NCBI RefSeq assembly: GCF_001295925.1
Contig: NZ_LJHQ01000033.1
Location: forward strand, 1 to 63,631
Length of the DNA stretch: 63,631 bases
From: Allobosea sp. AAP35
GTDB taxonomy: Bacteria; Pseudomonadota; Alphaproteobacteria; Rhizobiales; Beijerinckiaceae
Reading direction: 5' to 3'
Of the stretch, positions 38,601 through 47,901 are shown piece by piece. The notes beneath the pieces were generated by a model. The model did no database searches, was not told the origin of the DNA, and saw only the letters and a program-made list of their open reading frames with translations. Every line of letters starts with the position of its first letter. The first letter of the stretch is position 1. The position numbers and the translations under genes were made by a program.

Positions 38601-39089
38601 CTCCATGCGGATGCCATAGGCGATCGCGCCGGAAAGCCTTGCGTTCAGATCGACGACGAAATTGACCGTGTTGGTCGGCTCGCGCGGGATCGTGGCGAGA
38701 AAGGCCTGGAGCAGCGGCCCGGCCGGCTCGGTGACGAGATAGGGCGCGAGCTCCGCCCGGAGCTCTTCTGGGTAGGTGAAAGGGAAGATCTCGGCATCGG
38801 TCTCGACGAAGAAGTCGAACGGATTGATGATCGACAGTTCGGTGACGAGATCGACCTCGATGCGGAATTCGCTGACCGGCTCGGGGAAGACATAGCGCGC
38901 CAGCCAGTTGCCGCTGGGATCCTGCTGCCAGTTCACGAAATGCTCGGCCGGCGAGACCTTCAGCGCATAGCTGTTGATCGCGGCGCGGCAATGCGGCGCC
39001 GGCCGAAGCCGGATGATCTGCGGCCCGAGCGTGACAGGCCTGTCATAGCGGTAATGGGTGACGTGATGGAGCGCGGCAATGATGGCCAA
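35682..39089 (-). CDS. Large transglutaminase-DUF2126 protein (operon gene 1)
   Basis: An 1135-residue protein. Residues 1-300 are a bacterial transglutaminase-like module with a complete triad, C180 in [10 protein letters not shown]229 in [12 protein letters not shown] and D245 in GLDPTSG. From about residue 335 ([17 protein letters not shown]) to the end runs DUF2126, which contains [10 protein letters not shown] near 755 and a GS/amidoligase-like character (my recollection of published domain analysis). Pairing a predicted peptidase or amidase with a ligase-like domain in one chain is typical of this conserved but biochemically uncharacterised group. First gene of the operon; divergent from the Dpp-type binding-protein gene across 242 bases in which I recognise no promoter. 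Confidence 0.9.
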   Translation of the reverse strand: MAIIAALHHVTHYRYDRPVTLGPQIIRLRPAPHCRAAINSYALKVSPAEHFVNWQQDPSGNWLARYVFPEPVSEFRIEVDLVTELSIINPFDFFVETDAEIFPFTYPEELRAELAPYLVTEPAGPLLQAFLATIPREPTNTVNFVVDLNARLSGAIAYGIRMEAGVQEPEHTLDIKSGSCRDSSWLLVQILRQLGLAARFVSGYLIQMKADIDPLEGPAGTDKDFTDLHAWAEVYIPGAGWIGLDPTSGLLTGEGHLPLAATPHYRSAAPVSGVASYAETTFDFEMSVARVHEVPRITLPFSDESWQRLDALGEQVEADLQAGDVRLTMGGEPTFVSVDDQTGEEWNIAAVGPTKRQRADVMIRKLRERFAPGGMLHYGQGKWYPGESLPRWAFALYWRQDGEPIWRDAALIAREPGAPTGGDRELEAGATMAEVEALAEGLSDKLGLGADYIVPAYEDTGYWLLKEAQLPDNVDPLDPRLADPEERARMQQVFQLGLGKPRGYVIPVQRWQSQAGDKRWRSEKWKLRRGKLFLVPGDSPVGYRLPLGSLPVVPKAEYPHIHPQDPMEARPPLPRSAGGFGQVADPPAPGAPFQAEPPSYQATSPHQMSRSVEASGASAQDRTEQEIGGEHVRTAISLEIRDGVLCVFLPPVERLEDYIDLIASVEQVARERNQPVHIEGYPPPNDPRLNVVKVTPDPGVIEVNIHPARNWREAVEITRGVYEEARQSRLCAEKFMVDGRHTGTGGGNHVVLGGITPPDSPFLRRPDLLKSIVLYWNRHPSLSYLFSGLFIGPTSQAPRIDEGRHDSLYELEIALAKIPKPGEPAIPLWLVDRLLRNLLVDVSGNTHRSEICIDKLYSPDGPTGRLGLIEFRGFEMPPDARMSLAQQLLVRALIAWFWREPQTGGLVRWGTTLHDRFMLPEMVWQDFKDVLGDLGRAGYAFDPVWFEAQAEFRFPFFGKVEHGGVEIEIRQALEPWHVMGEEGAIGGTVRYVDSSVERLQVKAKGLVPGRHLITCNGRRLPMAAAGTSGESVAGLRFKAWQPASGLHPTIPVHAPLTFDIVDTWVGRSLGGCVYHVVHPGGRNYETPPVNSYEAEARRLARFEAIGHTPGALVIPPEERSAEFPLTLDLRRPPGV

Positions 39090-39331
39090 GAGCTTGATAC
39101 CTGCTGGTCATGACAGGGCGGGACGCCGAGGGGACACACGTTAGCGGCGCGCGGGAAGAGCGCAAAGCAGCATCTCGCCGCTGTCTGCGCCAACCGCGCC
39201 AGCGAGATGCACAAGAATTATGCAGGCGGCTCTGGGCTTCGACCCCGCCCTGCTGGACAGAAGCGTCCAACTGGTCTCACATTCAGCAACAAGGGCCGGG
39301 CCACGGTCCAACTGAACCGATGGGGATTTTC

Positions 39332-40936
39332 ATGCGTCACGTAGCGAAATTGATGGTGGCGTCGGCCTTCACCGCCCTGCTGGCGACGACCGCCCAGACC
39401 ACGGTGGCCTTCGCCCAGACGCCAAAGGACACGGTGGTCATGGCCAAGCAGATCGACGACATCATCTCGCTGGATCCGGCCGAGGCTTTCGAGTTCTCCG
39501 GCGTCGAGGTCGTCACGAACGTCTACGACAAGCTGATGGGCGTCGATCTCGCCAAGAACAACGAGTTGGTCCCGGAACTGGCCCAGAGCTGGACGGTGAG
39601 CCCCGACAACCTCACCTACACCTTCAAGCTTCGCCCCGGCGTCAAGTTTCATTCCGGCAACCCGCTGACGGCCGCCGACGTGGTCTATTCCTTCCAGCGC
39701 GCCGTGACGCTCAACAAGTCGCCGGGCTTCATCCTGGCGCAGTTCGGCTTCACCAAGGACAACGTCCTGGAGAAGGTGAAGGCGACCGACGACAACACGC
39801 TGGTCATCACGGTCTCGAAGCCCTTCGCGCCGACCTTCTTCCTGAACTGCCTGACGTCGGGCGTCGCCTCGATCGTCGACACCAAGCTGGTCAAGGCCAA
39901 TGAGAAGGACGGCGACTGGGGCAATGGCTGGCTGAAGCAGAACTCGGCCGGCTCCGGCGCCTACAAGGTCCGCGCCTATCGCCCCAACGAGCAATATGCG
40001 CTCGACGCCAATGAGAGCTGGTACAAGGGCGCCCCAAAAAACAAGCGCATCGTCGTGCGCCATGTCGCCGAGCCGGCCTCGCAGCGCCTGCTGCTGGAGA
40101 AGGGTGACATCGACATCGCCCGCAACCTCTCCAAGGACCAGCTCGCCGCGGTCAAATCCAACAAGGACGTCGAGATCGTCCAGGGCGACAAGGGCTACAT
40201 CCTCTATCTCGGGCTCAACACCAAGAACCCCAACTTCGCCAAGCCAGAGGTGCGCGAGGCGCTGAAATACCTGGTCGACTACGCCTCGATCGAGCGCAAC
40301 ATCGTCGAGGGCACCTACAAGGCGCATCAATCCTTCCTGCCCAAGGGCTTCCTGGGCGCGATCGACGACAGGCCCTACGGATTTAATCCGGCCAAGGCCA
40401 AGGAACTGCTCGCCAAGGCAGGCCTCCCCAATGGCTTCAGCGTCACCATGGACGTCCGCTCGGTCAGCCCGATCACCGACATCGCGCAGGCGATCCAGGC
40501 AAACTGGGCACAGGCCGGCATCAAGCTCGAACTGCTCCCCGGCGACGGCAAGCAGACGCTGACCAAGTATCGTGCCCGCACCCATGACATCTATATCGGC
40601 CAGTGGGGCCCGGATTATCTCGATCCGCACACCAACGCCGAGACCTTCGCCATCAACGAGAACAATGCCGAAGACGCCAGGTCGAAGACACTGGCCTGGC
40701 GCAATGCCTGGGACATCCCGGAGATGACCAAGGTCACCCAGGCCAACGTGCTGGAGACCGACGCGGCCAAGCGCGCCGCCGTCTATGGCACCCTTCAGCG
40801 CGATCACCAGAAGGTCTCGCCCTTCGTCATCATGTTCCAGCAGGTCGAGGTTTCGGCCGATCGCAAGAACGTCAAGGGCTGGGTCATCGGGCCGAGCTCG
40901 GATACCAACTTCTACGCGCCGATCTCGAAGAACTGA
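39332..40936 (+). CDS. ABC transporter substrate-binding protein (DppA/NikA-like, SBP_bac_5)
   Basis: A 534-residue periplasmic peptide-type binding protein. The signal peptide ends near VAFAQ (residue 27), followed by the family segment LVPELAQSWTVSPDNLTYTFKLRPGVKFHSG near 75-105 and ADVVYSFQRA near 112. Length fits dipeptide, oligopeptide or nickel-chelate binders. The start at 39332 has GGGGAT seven bases upstream; the frame runs back to 39110 as non-coding shadow. It is followed by a clear terminator before the permease genes. Confidence 0.92.
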   Translation: MRHVAKLMVASAFTALLATTAQTTVAFAQTPKDTVVMAKQIDDIISLDPAEAFEFSGVEVVTNVYDKLMGVDLAKNNELVPELAQSWTVSPDNLTYTFKLRPGVKFHSGNPLTAADVVYSFQRAVTLNKSPGFILAQFGFTKDNVLEKVKATDDNTLVITVSKPFAPTFFLNCLTSGVASIVDTKLVKANEKDGDWGNGWLKQNSAGSGAYKVRAYRPNEQYALDANESWYKGAPKNKRIVVRHVAEPASQRLLLEKGDIDIARNLSKDQLAAVKSNKDVEIVQGDKGYILYLGLNTKNPNFAKPEVREALKYLVDYASIERNIVEGTYKAHQSFLPKGFLGAIDDRPYGFNPAKAKELLAKAGLPNGFSVTMDVRSVSPITDIAQAIQANWAQAGIKLELLPGDGKQTLTKYRARTHDIYIGQWGPDYLDPHTNAETFAINENNAEDARSKTLAWRNAWDIPEMTKVTQANVLETDAAKRAAVYGTLQRDHQKVSPFVIMFQQVEVSADRKNVKGWVIGPSSDTNFYAPISKN

Positions 40937-40952
40937 GATTATCTGACCAACC

Positions 40953-40991
40953 AGCCCCGCCTCGGCCTCTTAGGGCTGCGGCGGGGCTTTT
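40953..40991 (+). terminator. Rho-independent terminator/attenuator inside the Dpp-type operon
   Basis: AGCCCCGC (40953-40960) pairs with GCGGGGCT (40981-40988) and TTT follows directly; the loop contains a second small pairing. It lies 17 bases after the binding-protein stop and 56 bases before the permease start, so some polymerase must read through for the membrane genes to be expressed from one promoter. Confidence 0.75.
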
Positions 40992-41046
40992 GCTTCCGGT
41001 TGGCCTGCAGGGCCGGTCCCGGTCCCAGAAACGGAAACAAGCTGGC

Positions 41047-42111
<1,065 letters not shown>

Positions 42112-42118
42112 GGCGCTC

Positions 42119-43009
42119 ATGACCACCTGGACCGACTACCTCCTCTCCGATTCGCCGGCCTCGCGCCGTCAGGCCCGCCTGGGCCAGGCCTATCGCAAAT
42201 GGCTCGCCTTCCGCCGCAACCCGCTCGCCATGGTCGGGCTTTGCATCATCGTCGCGCTGCTGCTCGTCGCGGCCTTCGCGCCGCTGATCGCCACCGCCGA
42301 CCCGCTGGCGCAAAACCTCGACTGGCGCCTGCTGCCCCCTTCGGGCACGAATGTCTTCGGCACCGATTCGCTCGGCCGCGACATCTTCAGCCGCATCGTC
42401 TACGGCACCCGCGTCACGCTGGTGATCGTGCTGCTCGTCGTCGTCACGGTCGGGCCGATCGGCCTGCTGATCGGCGCAGCCTCGGGCTATCTCGGCGGCT
42501 GGGTCGACCGCCTGCTGATGCGCATCACCGACGTCTTCCTGGCTTTTCCCCGGCTCGTGCTGGCGCTTGCGTTCGTGGCCGCGCTCGGCCCCGGTCTGGA
42601 GAATGCGGTCATCGCCATCGCCATCACCGCCTGGCCGCCCTATGCCCGCGTCGCCCGCGCCGAGACGCTGATCATCCGCCAGCAGGACTATATCGCCGCG
42701 ATCCGCCTTCAGGGTGCCTCGCAATGGCGCATCGTCTGGAAGCATGTCGTGCCGATGTGCCTGCCCTCGCTGATCGTGCGCACCACGCTCGACATGGCCG
42801 GCATCATCCTGATCGCGGCAGGCCTCGGCTTTCTGGGCCTTGGCGCTCAGCCGCCGATCCCGGAATGGGGCGCAATGATCTCGGCCGGCCGCGAGCAGAT
42901 CTTCGATCAGTGGTGGGTCGCGACCTTCCCCGGCCTGGCGATCTGCGTGGTCGCGCTCGGATTCAACCTGCTCGGCGACGGCCTGCGCGACGTCATGGAT
43001 GCCCGATGA
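42119..43009 (+). CDS. ABC transporter permease (DppC-like)
   Basis: A 296-residue second permease. The first helix is at about 38-58, followed by the conserved periplasmic motif NVFGTDSLGRDIFSRIVYGTR near 89-109 and the coupling loop DYIAAIRLQGASQWRIVWKHV near 183-203. Normal length for DppC/NikC. Its stop overlaps the start of the ATPase gene by four bases (ATGA). Confidence 0.93.
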   Translation: MTTWTDYLLSDSPASRRQARLGQAYRKWLAFRRNPLAMVGLCIIVALLLVAAFAPLIATADPLAQNLDWRLLPPSGTNVFGTDSLGRDIFSRIVYGTRVTLVIVLLVVVTVGPIGLLIGAASGYLGGWVDRLLMRITDVFLAFPRLVLALAFVAALGPGLENAVIAIAITAWPPYARVARAETLIIRQQDYIAAIRLQGASQWRIVWKHVVPMCLPSLIVRTTLDMAGIILIAAGLGFLGLGAQPPIPEWGAMISAGREQIFDQWWVATFPGLAICVVALGFNLLGDGLRDVMDAR

Positions 43010-43866
43010 GCGTGATCGAACCGCCCCTCCTCGAACTCGACAATCTGCGCGTGGATTTCCACACGCCGACCGGCATCGTCCAGGCCGTGCGTGGCCTGTC
43101 CTTCACGCTCGGCCGCGAGCGGCTCGGCATCGTCGGTGAATCCGGCTCCGGCAAGTCGATGACCGGCCGCGCGATCCTCGATCTGATCCCGCCGCCTGGC
43201 TTGGTGATGGCTGACCGCATGACCTATCGCGGCCGGGATCTGCTGACGATGGACAAGCGCGAACGCCGCAAGCTGCGCGGCCGCCACATCTCGATGGTGA
43301 TGCAGGACCCGAAATTCTCGCTCAACCCGGTCCGCACGGTCGGCGACCAGATCGCCGAGGCCTACCGCGTCCACCACAAGGCCAGCGCCCGCGAGGCGAA
43401 GGAGCGTTCGCTGGCCATGCTGGAGCAGGTCCAGATTCGCGAGCCGGCCCGCGTCTACGAACTCTACCCGCACGAGGTTTCGGGCGGCATGGGCCAGCGC
43501 GTCATGATCGCGATGATGCTGATCGCCGAGCCCGACATCCTGATCGCCGACGAGCCGACCTCGGCGCTCGATGTCACCGTGCAACTCCAGATCCTGAAGA
43601 TCCTCGACGATCTCGTCAGCCAGCGCGGCATGGGGCTGATCTTCATCAGCCATGATCTGCATCTGGTGCAGTCCTTTTGCGACCGCGTCATCGTCATGTA
43701 TGGCGGCAAGGCGATGGAGACGCTGCCGGCGGCCGAACTCGCCGATGAGGCCGCCCGGGCCCGCCGCCACCCCTATACGCTCGGCCTGCTCGGCTGCCTG
43801 CCCGATCTCGATCACCCGAAGGCGGAGCTCGCGACCCTCACCCGCGACCCGGCCTGGCTGGCATGA
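43006..43866 (+). CDS. ABC transporter ATP-binding protein (DppD-like, short C terminus)
   Basis: A 286-residue peptide-type importer ATPase. Walker A GESGSGKSM near residue 44, signature VSGGMGQR near 164, Walker B ILIADEPTSALD near 184 and switch His in ISHDLHLV near 221. It ends at LTRDPAWLA soon after HPYTLGLLGCLPDLD. The usual DppD/OppD C-terminal extension, with the Pro-rich CxFxxRC segment that often holds an iron-sulfur cluster, is missing, so it resembles the shorter NikD form or a truncated protein. A palindromic repeat separates it from the second ATPase gene. Confidence 0.92.
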   Translation: MSVIEPPLLELDNLRVDFHTPTGIVQAVRGLSFTLGRERLGIVGESGSGKSMTGRAILDLIPPPGLVMADRMTYRGRDLLTMDKRERRKLRGRHISMVMQDPKFSLNPVRTVGDQIAEAYRVHHKASAREAKERSLAMLEQVQIREPARVYELYPHEVSGGMGQRVMIAMMLIAEPDILIADEPTSALDVTVQLQILKILDDLVSQRGMGLIFISHDLHLVQSFCDRVIVMYGGKAMETLPAAELADEAARARRHPYTLGLLGCLPDLDHPKAELATLTRDPAWLA

Positions 43867-43883
43867 TGTGCACGACCGTCCTC

Positions 43884-44010
43884 TGTCATTCCGGGGCGCT
43901 GCGCAGCAGCGAACCCGGAACCCACGACCGGGTTGAACGTGCATGCAGTCCGACTGGTGCGCCCCGTCGTGGGTTCCGGGTTCTTCGCTGCGCGAAGCCC
44001 CGGAATGACA
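43884..44010. repeat. Palindromic intergenic repeat, type C
   Basis: Ends TGTCATTCCGGGGC and GCCCCGGAATGACA are perfect inverted repeats; inside, GAACCCGGAACCCACGACCG pairs with the distal CGTGGGTTCCGGGTTC. 127 bases, inserted between two ATPase genes of one operon. The second type C copy is at 60669-60800. Confidence 0.85.
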
Positions 44011-44023
44011 GCGAGTTGCCCGC

Positions 44024-44776
44024 ATGACCGAACACCCCGCCATCCGCGTCGACAAACTCAACGTCTCCTTCGGCGATTCCCATGTCGTGAAGGATCTCTC
44101 CTTCACCGTCGCGTCCGGCGAGAGCTATGGCATCGTCGGCGAGTCCGGCTCTGGCAAATCGACCGTGCTGCGCGTGCTGTCGGGGCTGAACCGCGACTGG
44201 AGCGGCACGGTCGAGATCGCCGGGCAGGCCCAGCCGAAGGTCCGCGACAAGGCGTTCTATCGCGCCGTCCAGATGGTCTTCCAGGACCCCTATGGCTCGC
44301 TCCACCCCAAGAAAACCGTCGACGACGCGCTGGCCGAGCCTCTCGCCATTCACGGCATAGACGATGCCGAAAAACGCATCGCTCGTGCCATGTCCGAGGT
44401 GGGCCTGCCCAGCTCCTTCCGCTTTCGCTATCCGCATCAGCTGTCGGGCGGCCAGCGCCAGCGTGTGGCGATCGCGCGCGCGCTCGTGCTCGAACCCGCG
44501 ATCCTGCTGCTCGACGAGCCGACCTCGGCGCTCGACGTCTCGATCCAGGCCGAGGTTTTGAACCTGCTGCAGGCGCTGCGCCGGGAACGGAAGCTTACCT
44601 ATATCCTGGTGAGCCACGATCTCGCGGTCGTCGCGCATATGTGCCAGCGCCTGCTGGTCATGCAGTTTGGGCAGGGCGTCGAGGAAATGTCCGCGGGGAC
44701 GCTCGCCGCCCGCACGCCGCGCACGGATTATGCAAGGCAGTTGCTGACGGCCAGCGAGGGCTTCAGGCGCGGCTGA
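44024..44776 (+). CDS. ABC transporter ATP-binding protein (DppF/NikE-like)
   Basis: A 250-residue ATPase, the second nucleotide-binding subunit. Walker A GESGSGKST near residue 39, Q-loop VFQDPYGSLHPKKTV near 86, signature LSGGQRQR near 142, Walker B ILLLDEPTSALD near 162, switch His VSHDLAVV near 199. Like the first ATPase it lacks the long C-terminal tail. Together with the binding protein and two permeases it completes the importer. Confidence 0.93.
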   Translation: MTEHPAIRVDKLNVSFGDSHVVKDLSFTVASGESYGIVGESGSGKSTVLRVLSGLNRDWSGTVEIAGQAQPKVRDKAFYRAVQMVFQDPYGSLHPKKTVDDALAEPLAIHGIDDAEKRIARAMSEVGLPSSFRFRYPHQLSGGQRQRVAIARALVLEPAILLLDEPTSALDVSIQAEVLNLLQALRRERKLTYILVSHDLAVVAHMCQRLLVMQFGQGVEEMSAGTLAARTPRTDYARQLLTASEGFRRG

Positions 44777-44914
44777 TGGTGAGCGGCCCCGCACCGGCCG
44801 CATTTGGCAATCGAGCGTCTTGGTCGCATTCTCGTCGCAAGTCGGGAGTCCTGATGGGCCGCCGGGTCGCCGCGGCCGGAGCGGAATCGAAACCGGCATG
44901 GAGACGTGAGAGAT

Positions 44915-46417
44915 ATGGATGCCATCGCCGACCGGGACCTGCGGCCCGAGACGATTCCCGAGCGGACGCCGGTTCCGTCCTTCGATCTGGTGATCTTCGG
45001 CGCGGGCGGGGACCTCGCCTTGCGCAAGCTGTTTCCGGCCCTGGCGCAGCGCAGCCGCGAGGGTGTGCTGCCCGATGAAAGCCGCATCATCGGCATCGTC
45101 CGCAAGGAGGAGGATGTCGAGGGTCTGCCCCGGCAGATCGCCAAGCGGCTGGGCGAGGAAGGCCTGTCGAAGGCCGATGTCCATGCCTTCCTGAAGCGCC
45201 TGACCATCGTCATGCTCGATGCCGTCAAGCCCGAGACCTTCAAGGCGCTGAAGACCGCGCTCGGCGACAATGAGCGCGTGCGCTCCTTCTATCTCTCGAC
45301 GCCGCCGGATCTGTTCATCCCGATCTGCGAGAACCTCGCCGCTGCCGATATCCTGACGCCGACCTCGCGCGTCATTCTGGAGAAGCCGCTCGGCCGCGAT
45401 CTCGCCTCGGCCCGCGAGATCAACGACGCGGTGGCGCGCATCCTGCCCGAAAGCCGGACCTACCGGATCGACCATTATCTCGGCAAGGAAACGGTCCAGA
45501 ACCTGCTGGTGCTGCGCTTCGCCAACACGTTGTTCGAGCGCTCCTGGTCGAGCCGCGACATCGACAACGTCCAGATCACGGTGGCCGAGACGGTCGGTCT
45601 GGAGACGCGCGCGGGCTATTACGACAAGGCCGGCCATATGCGCGACATGGTGCAGAACCATCTCATGCAGCTGCTGACGCTGTTTGCCATCGAGCCGCCC
45701 AACATGCTCGAGGCAGGCGCGGTCCGCGACGAGAAAATCAAGGTTCTCAAGGCTCTGCGGCCGATCGTCGGTCCCGATGTCCAGCGCTACACCGTGCGGG
45801 GGCAATACGTCGCCGGCCAGATCGACGGGCAGCGCGTGCGCGGCTATGCCGAGGAACTCGGCCGTGCCAGCAATATCGAGACCTTCGTCGCCATCCGCTG
45901 CGAGATCGACACCTGGCGCTGGGCCGGCGTGCCGATCTATCTGCGCACCGGCAAGCGCATGGCGCAGCGTTATTCCGAGATCGCGGTCACCTTCAAGCCT
46001 GTGCCGCATTCGATCTTCGGCGGCGGCATGGGCGACCGGCTCGATGCCAACCGCCTCGTCATCCGGCTGCAGCCCAATGACGGCGTCCAGCTCCAGCTGA
46101 TGATGAAGGTGCCGGGTTCGGGCCGCCTCAAGGTCGTGCCGCGCCAGCTCGACCTGCGCTATTCGACCGCCTTCGACGAGCGCACGCCCGACGCCTATGA
46201 GCGGCTGCTGACGGATGTCATCCGCGGCGACCAGACACTCTTCATGCATCGCGACGAGGTCGAGCAGGCCTGGACCTGGGTCGATCCGATCATCGCCGGC
46301 TGGCAGGACTACGCGCCCCATCCCCATCGCTATGCCGCAGGCTCCTGGGGGCCCTCGCAGGCGATCGGCCTGATCGAGCGCGAGGGCCGCTCCTGGGCCG
46401 ATCCGGACCTGGTTTGA
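44915..46417 (+). CDS. zwf: Glucose-6-phosphate 1-dehydrogenase
   Basis: A 500-residue NADP-linked dehydrogenase, glucose-6-phosphate to 6-phosphogluconolactone. The cofactor motif GAGGDLALRKLFPAL lies near residue 28 and the substrate/catalytic motif YRIDHYLGKE near 180. EKPLGRDLASA near 155 and YLRTGKRM near 345 are conserved. The start at 44915 follows GGAGACGTGAGAG. Its TGA overlaps the pgl start by one base (TGATG). A 138-base gap upstream shows no recognised promoter. Confidence 0.97.
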   Translation: MDAIADRDLRPETIPERTPVPSFDLVIFGAGGDLALRKLFPALAQRSREGVLPDESRIIGIVRKEEDVEGLPRQIAKRLGEEGLSKADVHAFLKRLTIVMLDAVKPETFKALKTALGDNERVRSFYLSTPPDLFIPICENLAAADILTPTSRVILEKPLGRDLASAREINDAVARILPESRTYRIDHYLGKETVQNLLVLRFANTLFERSWSSRDIDNVQITVAETVGLETRAGYYDKAGHMRDMVQNHLMQLLTLFAIEPPNMLEAGAVRDEKIKVLKALRPIVGPDVQRYTVRGQYVAGQIDGQRVRGYAEELGRASNIETFVAIRCEIDTWRWAGVPIYLRTGKRMAQRYSEIAVTFKPVPHSIFGGGMGDRLDANRLVIRLQPNDGVQLQLMMKVPGSGRLKVVPRQLDLRYSTAFDERTPDAYERLLTDVIRGDQTLFMHRDEVEQAWTWVDPIIAGWQDYAPHPHRYAAGSWGPSQAIGLIEREGRSWADPDLV

Positions 46418-47118
46418 TGGCTCCCCATCCCATGACCGGCGGCATCGTCGCCTGGCATCGCTTCACCACCTTGGCGGATGCCTCCGAGGCGCTGGCGGAA
46501 GCCGTCGCCATTCGGCTGCGTGCCCTGCTCGCGGAGCAGGGCCGGGCCTCGCTTGCCGTGCCCGGCGGCACCACCCCGGCGCGATTCCTCGCCGCCCTCG
46601 GCGAGCATGATCTCGCCTGGGACAACATCACGCTGATGCCGACCGACGAGCGTTTCGTCGCGGCCGATGACGCAGCCTCGAACGAGCGCATGATCCGCGC
46701 GCAGTTCGCGCCGCTGCGCGACGGGCGGGTCGGGTTCCTCTCCTTCCACGACCATGGCAGCGATATCGAGTCTGCCGCTGCCGCGCTTTGCGCCGAACTG
46801 GCGCAACTGCCCCCGCTCGACCTTCTCGTCAGCGGCATGGGGACCGACGGCCACATCGCCTCGCTGTTTCCCGGCGAGGAGGCGGGCTTCGCGGCCTCGC
46901 CAGACAGCGGCATCAGCGTCGCCCATCCGCCCGGCCTGCCGCCGCGGTTGTCGCTGTCGCCCGGGCGTCTGACGGGAGCCGGCTGGGCGAGCCTGCTGGT
47001 GTCGGGCGACGCCAAGGACGGGGTTCTCAAGACCGCCGAGGCGCGCGAGGCCCCGCTGCCGGTCGATCTCCTCCTGGGCCGCAGCCAGGGCCTCGACGTC
47101 TACTGGGCGAAAGAGTAG
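46417..47118 (+). CDS. pgl: 6-Phosphogluconolactonase
   Basis: A 233-residue lactonase, 6-phosphogluconolactone to 6-phosphogluconate. Family motifs: SLAVPGGTTPARFLAAL near residue 45, LMPTDERFVAADDAASNERM near 75 and LVSGMGTDGHIASLFPG near 140. Translationally coupled to zwf. Reading could also begin at MTGGIVAWH, five codons in. Confidence 0.95.
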   Translation: MAPHPMTGGIVAWHRFTTLADASEALAEAVAIRLRALLAEQGRASLAVPGGTTPARFLAALGEHDLAWDNITLMPTDERFVAADDAASNERMIRAQFAPLRDGRVGFLSFHDHGSDIESAAAALCAELAQLPPLDLLVSGMGTDGHIASLFPGEEAGFAASPDSGISVAHPPGLPPRLSLSPGRLTGAGWASLLVSGDAKDGVLKTAEAREAPLPVDLLLGRSQGLDVYWAKE

Positions 47119-47157
47119 ACCGCCCGCACCCGTTCAAACGATTGAAAGACGCCAACC

Positions 47158-47802
47158 ATGGACGAGACTGCCGCGATTGCCCGCCTCCAAGCCTGTGGCG
47201 TGATTCCGGTCGTGGTGATCGAGGATGCCTCGCGCGCCATCGATCTGGCGCACGCTCTCGTCGCCGGCGGCATTGACGTCGTCGAGGTCACGTTGCGCCG
47301 CCCGGCCGGGCTGGCTGCGCTGGAAGCCATTGCCAAATCGGTGCCTGGCGCGCTGCCGGTTGCGGGCACGGTCGTCACCCCGGCGCAGGTTCAGCAGGTC
47401 AAGGATGCTGGCGCGAAAGCCGTGGTCAGCCCCGGCTTCAGCGAGGCGGTCGACGAGGCGCTGAAGGCCGCCGGCCTGCCCTGGCTGCCGGGCGTCGCCA
47501 CGGCCTCCGATTGCATGCGCGCGGTCGCCGCCGGCCGTGTTGTCGCAAAATTCTTCCCCGCCGAGACGGCGGGCGGGCCGCCCGCGCTGAAGGCGCTGTC
47601 GGGCCCGTTCCCGCAGATGCGCTTCTGCCCGACCGGCGGCGTCGGCCTGAACAACCTCGCCAGCTACCTCGCCTTGCCGCAGGTCATCTGCGTCGGCGGC
47701 TCCTGGCTGGTCCCGGCGGACGCGATCGCGGCCGGCGACTGGAAGCGCGTGACGCAGCTCGCGAAAGAGGCCAGCGAGACGTTCAAGGCGTTGCGGGGCT
47801 GA
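47158..47802 (+). CDS. eda: 2-Dehydro-3-deoxyphosphogluconate aldolase
   Basis: A 214-residue KDPG aldolase that splits KDPG to pyruvate and glyceraldehyde-3-phosphate. The active-site Glu is in DVVEVTLRRP near residue 44, and the Schiff-base Lys in VVAKFFPAE near 135; RFCPTGGVGLNN follows near 160. Together with zwf and pgl it gives the Entner-Doudoroff route except for edd, which is not in the window. Some 40 bases after pgl; a type A hairpin lies just past its stop. Confidence 0.95.
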   Translation: MDETAAIARLQACGVIPVVVIEDASRAIDLAHALVAGGIDVVEVTLRRPAGLAALEAIAKSVPGALPVAGTVVTPAQVQQVKDAGAKAVVSPGFSEAVDEALKAAGLPWLPGVATASDCMRAVAAGRVVAKFFPAETAGGPPALKALSGPFPQMRFCPTGGVGLNNLASYLALPQVICVGGSWLVPADAIAAGDWKRVTQLAKEASETFKALRG

Positions 47803-47811
47803 CCGCTCGCA

Positions 47812-47850
47812 TCATTCTCGGGCGAAGCGCAGCGCAGACCCGAGAATCTC
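47812..47850. repeat. Palindromic repeat, type A single unit
   Basis: TCATTCTCGGGC and GACCCGAGAATCTC arms around a GC-rich loop, the reverse arrangement of the closing hairpin seen at 3971-4012. Lies 9 bases after eda and may double as its terminator. Confidence 0.65.
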
Positions 47851-47901
47851 TTGCAAGGTAAGCACTGGCTTGACGACTGACCGGCCCAAGCATGACGCGC
47901 G

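Noticed and set aside
39090..39331. Promoters or operators between the DUF2126 gene and the Dpp-type binding-protein gene
   Set aside because: I looked for sigma-70, EcfG and palindromic sites on both strands and found no match I would defend.
43884..44010. Insertion sequence
   Set aside because: Inverted ends are present, but there is no transposase frame and no obvious target duplication; better described as a REP-like palindrome.
43886..46327. 813-residue minus-strand frame opposite the importer ATPase and zwf
   Set aside because: Covers a repeat, an ABC ATPase and zwf on the other strand; no family resemblance.
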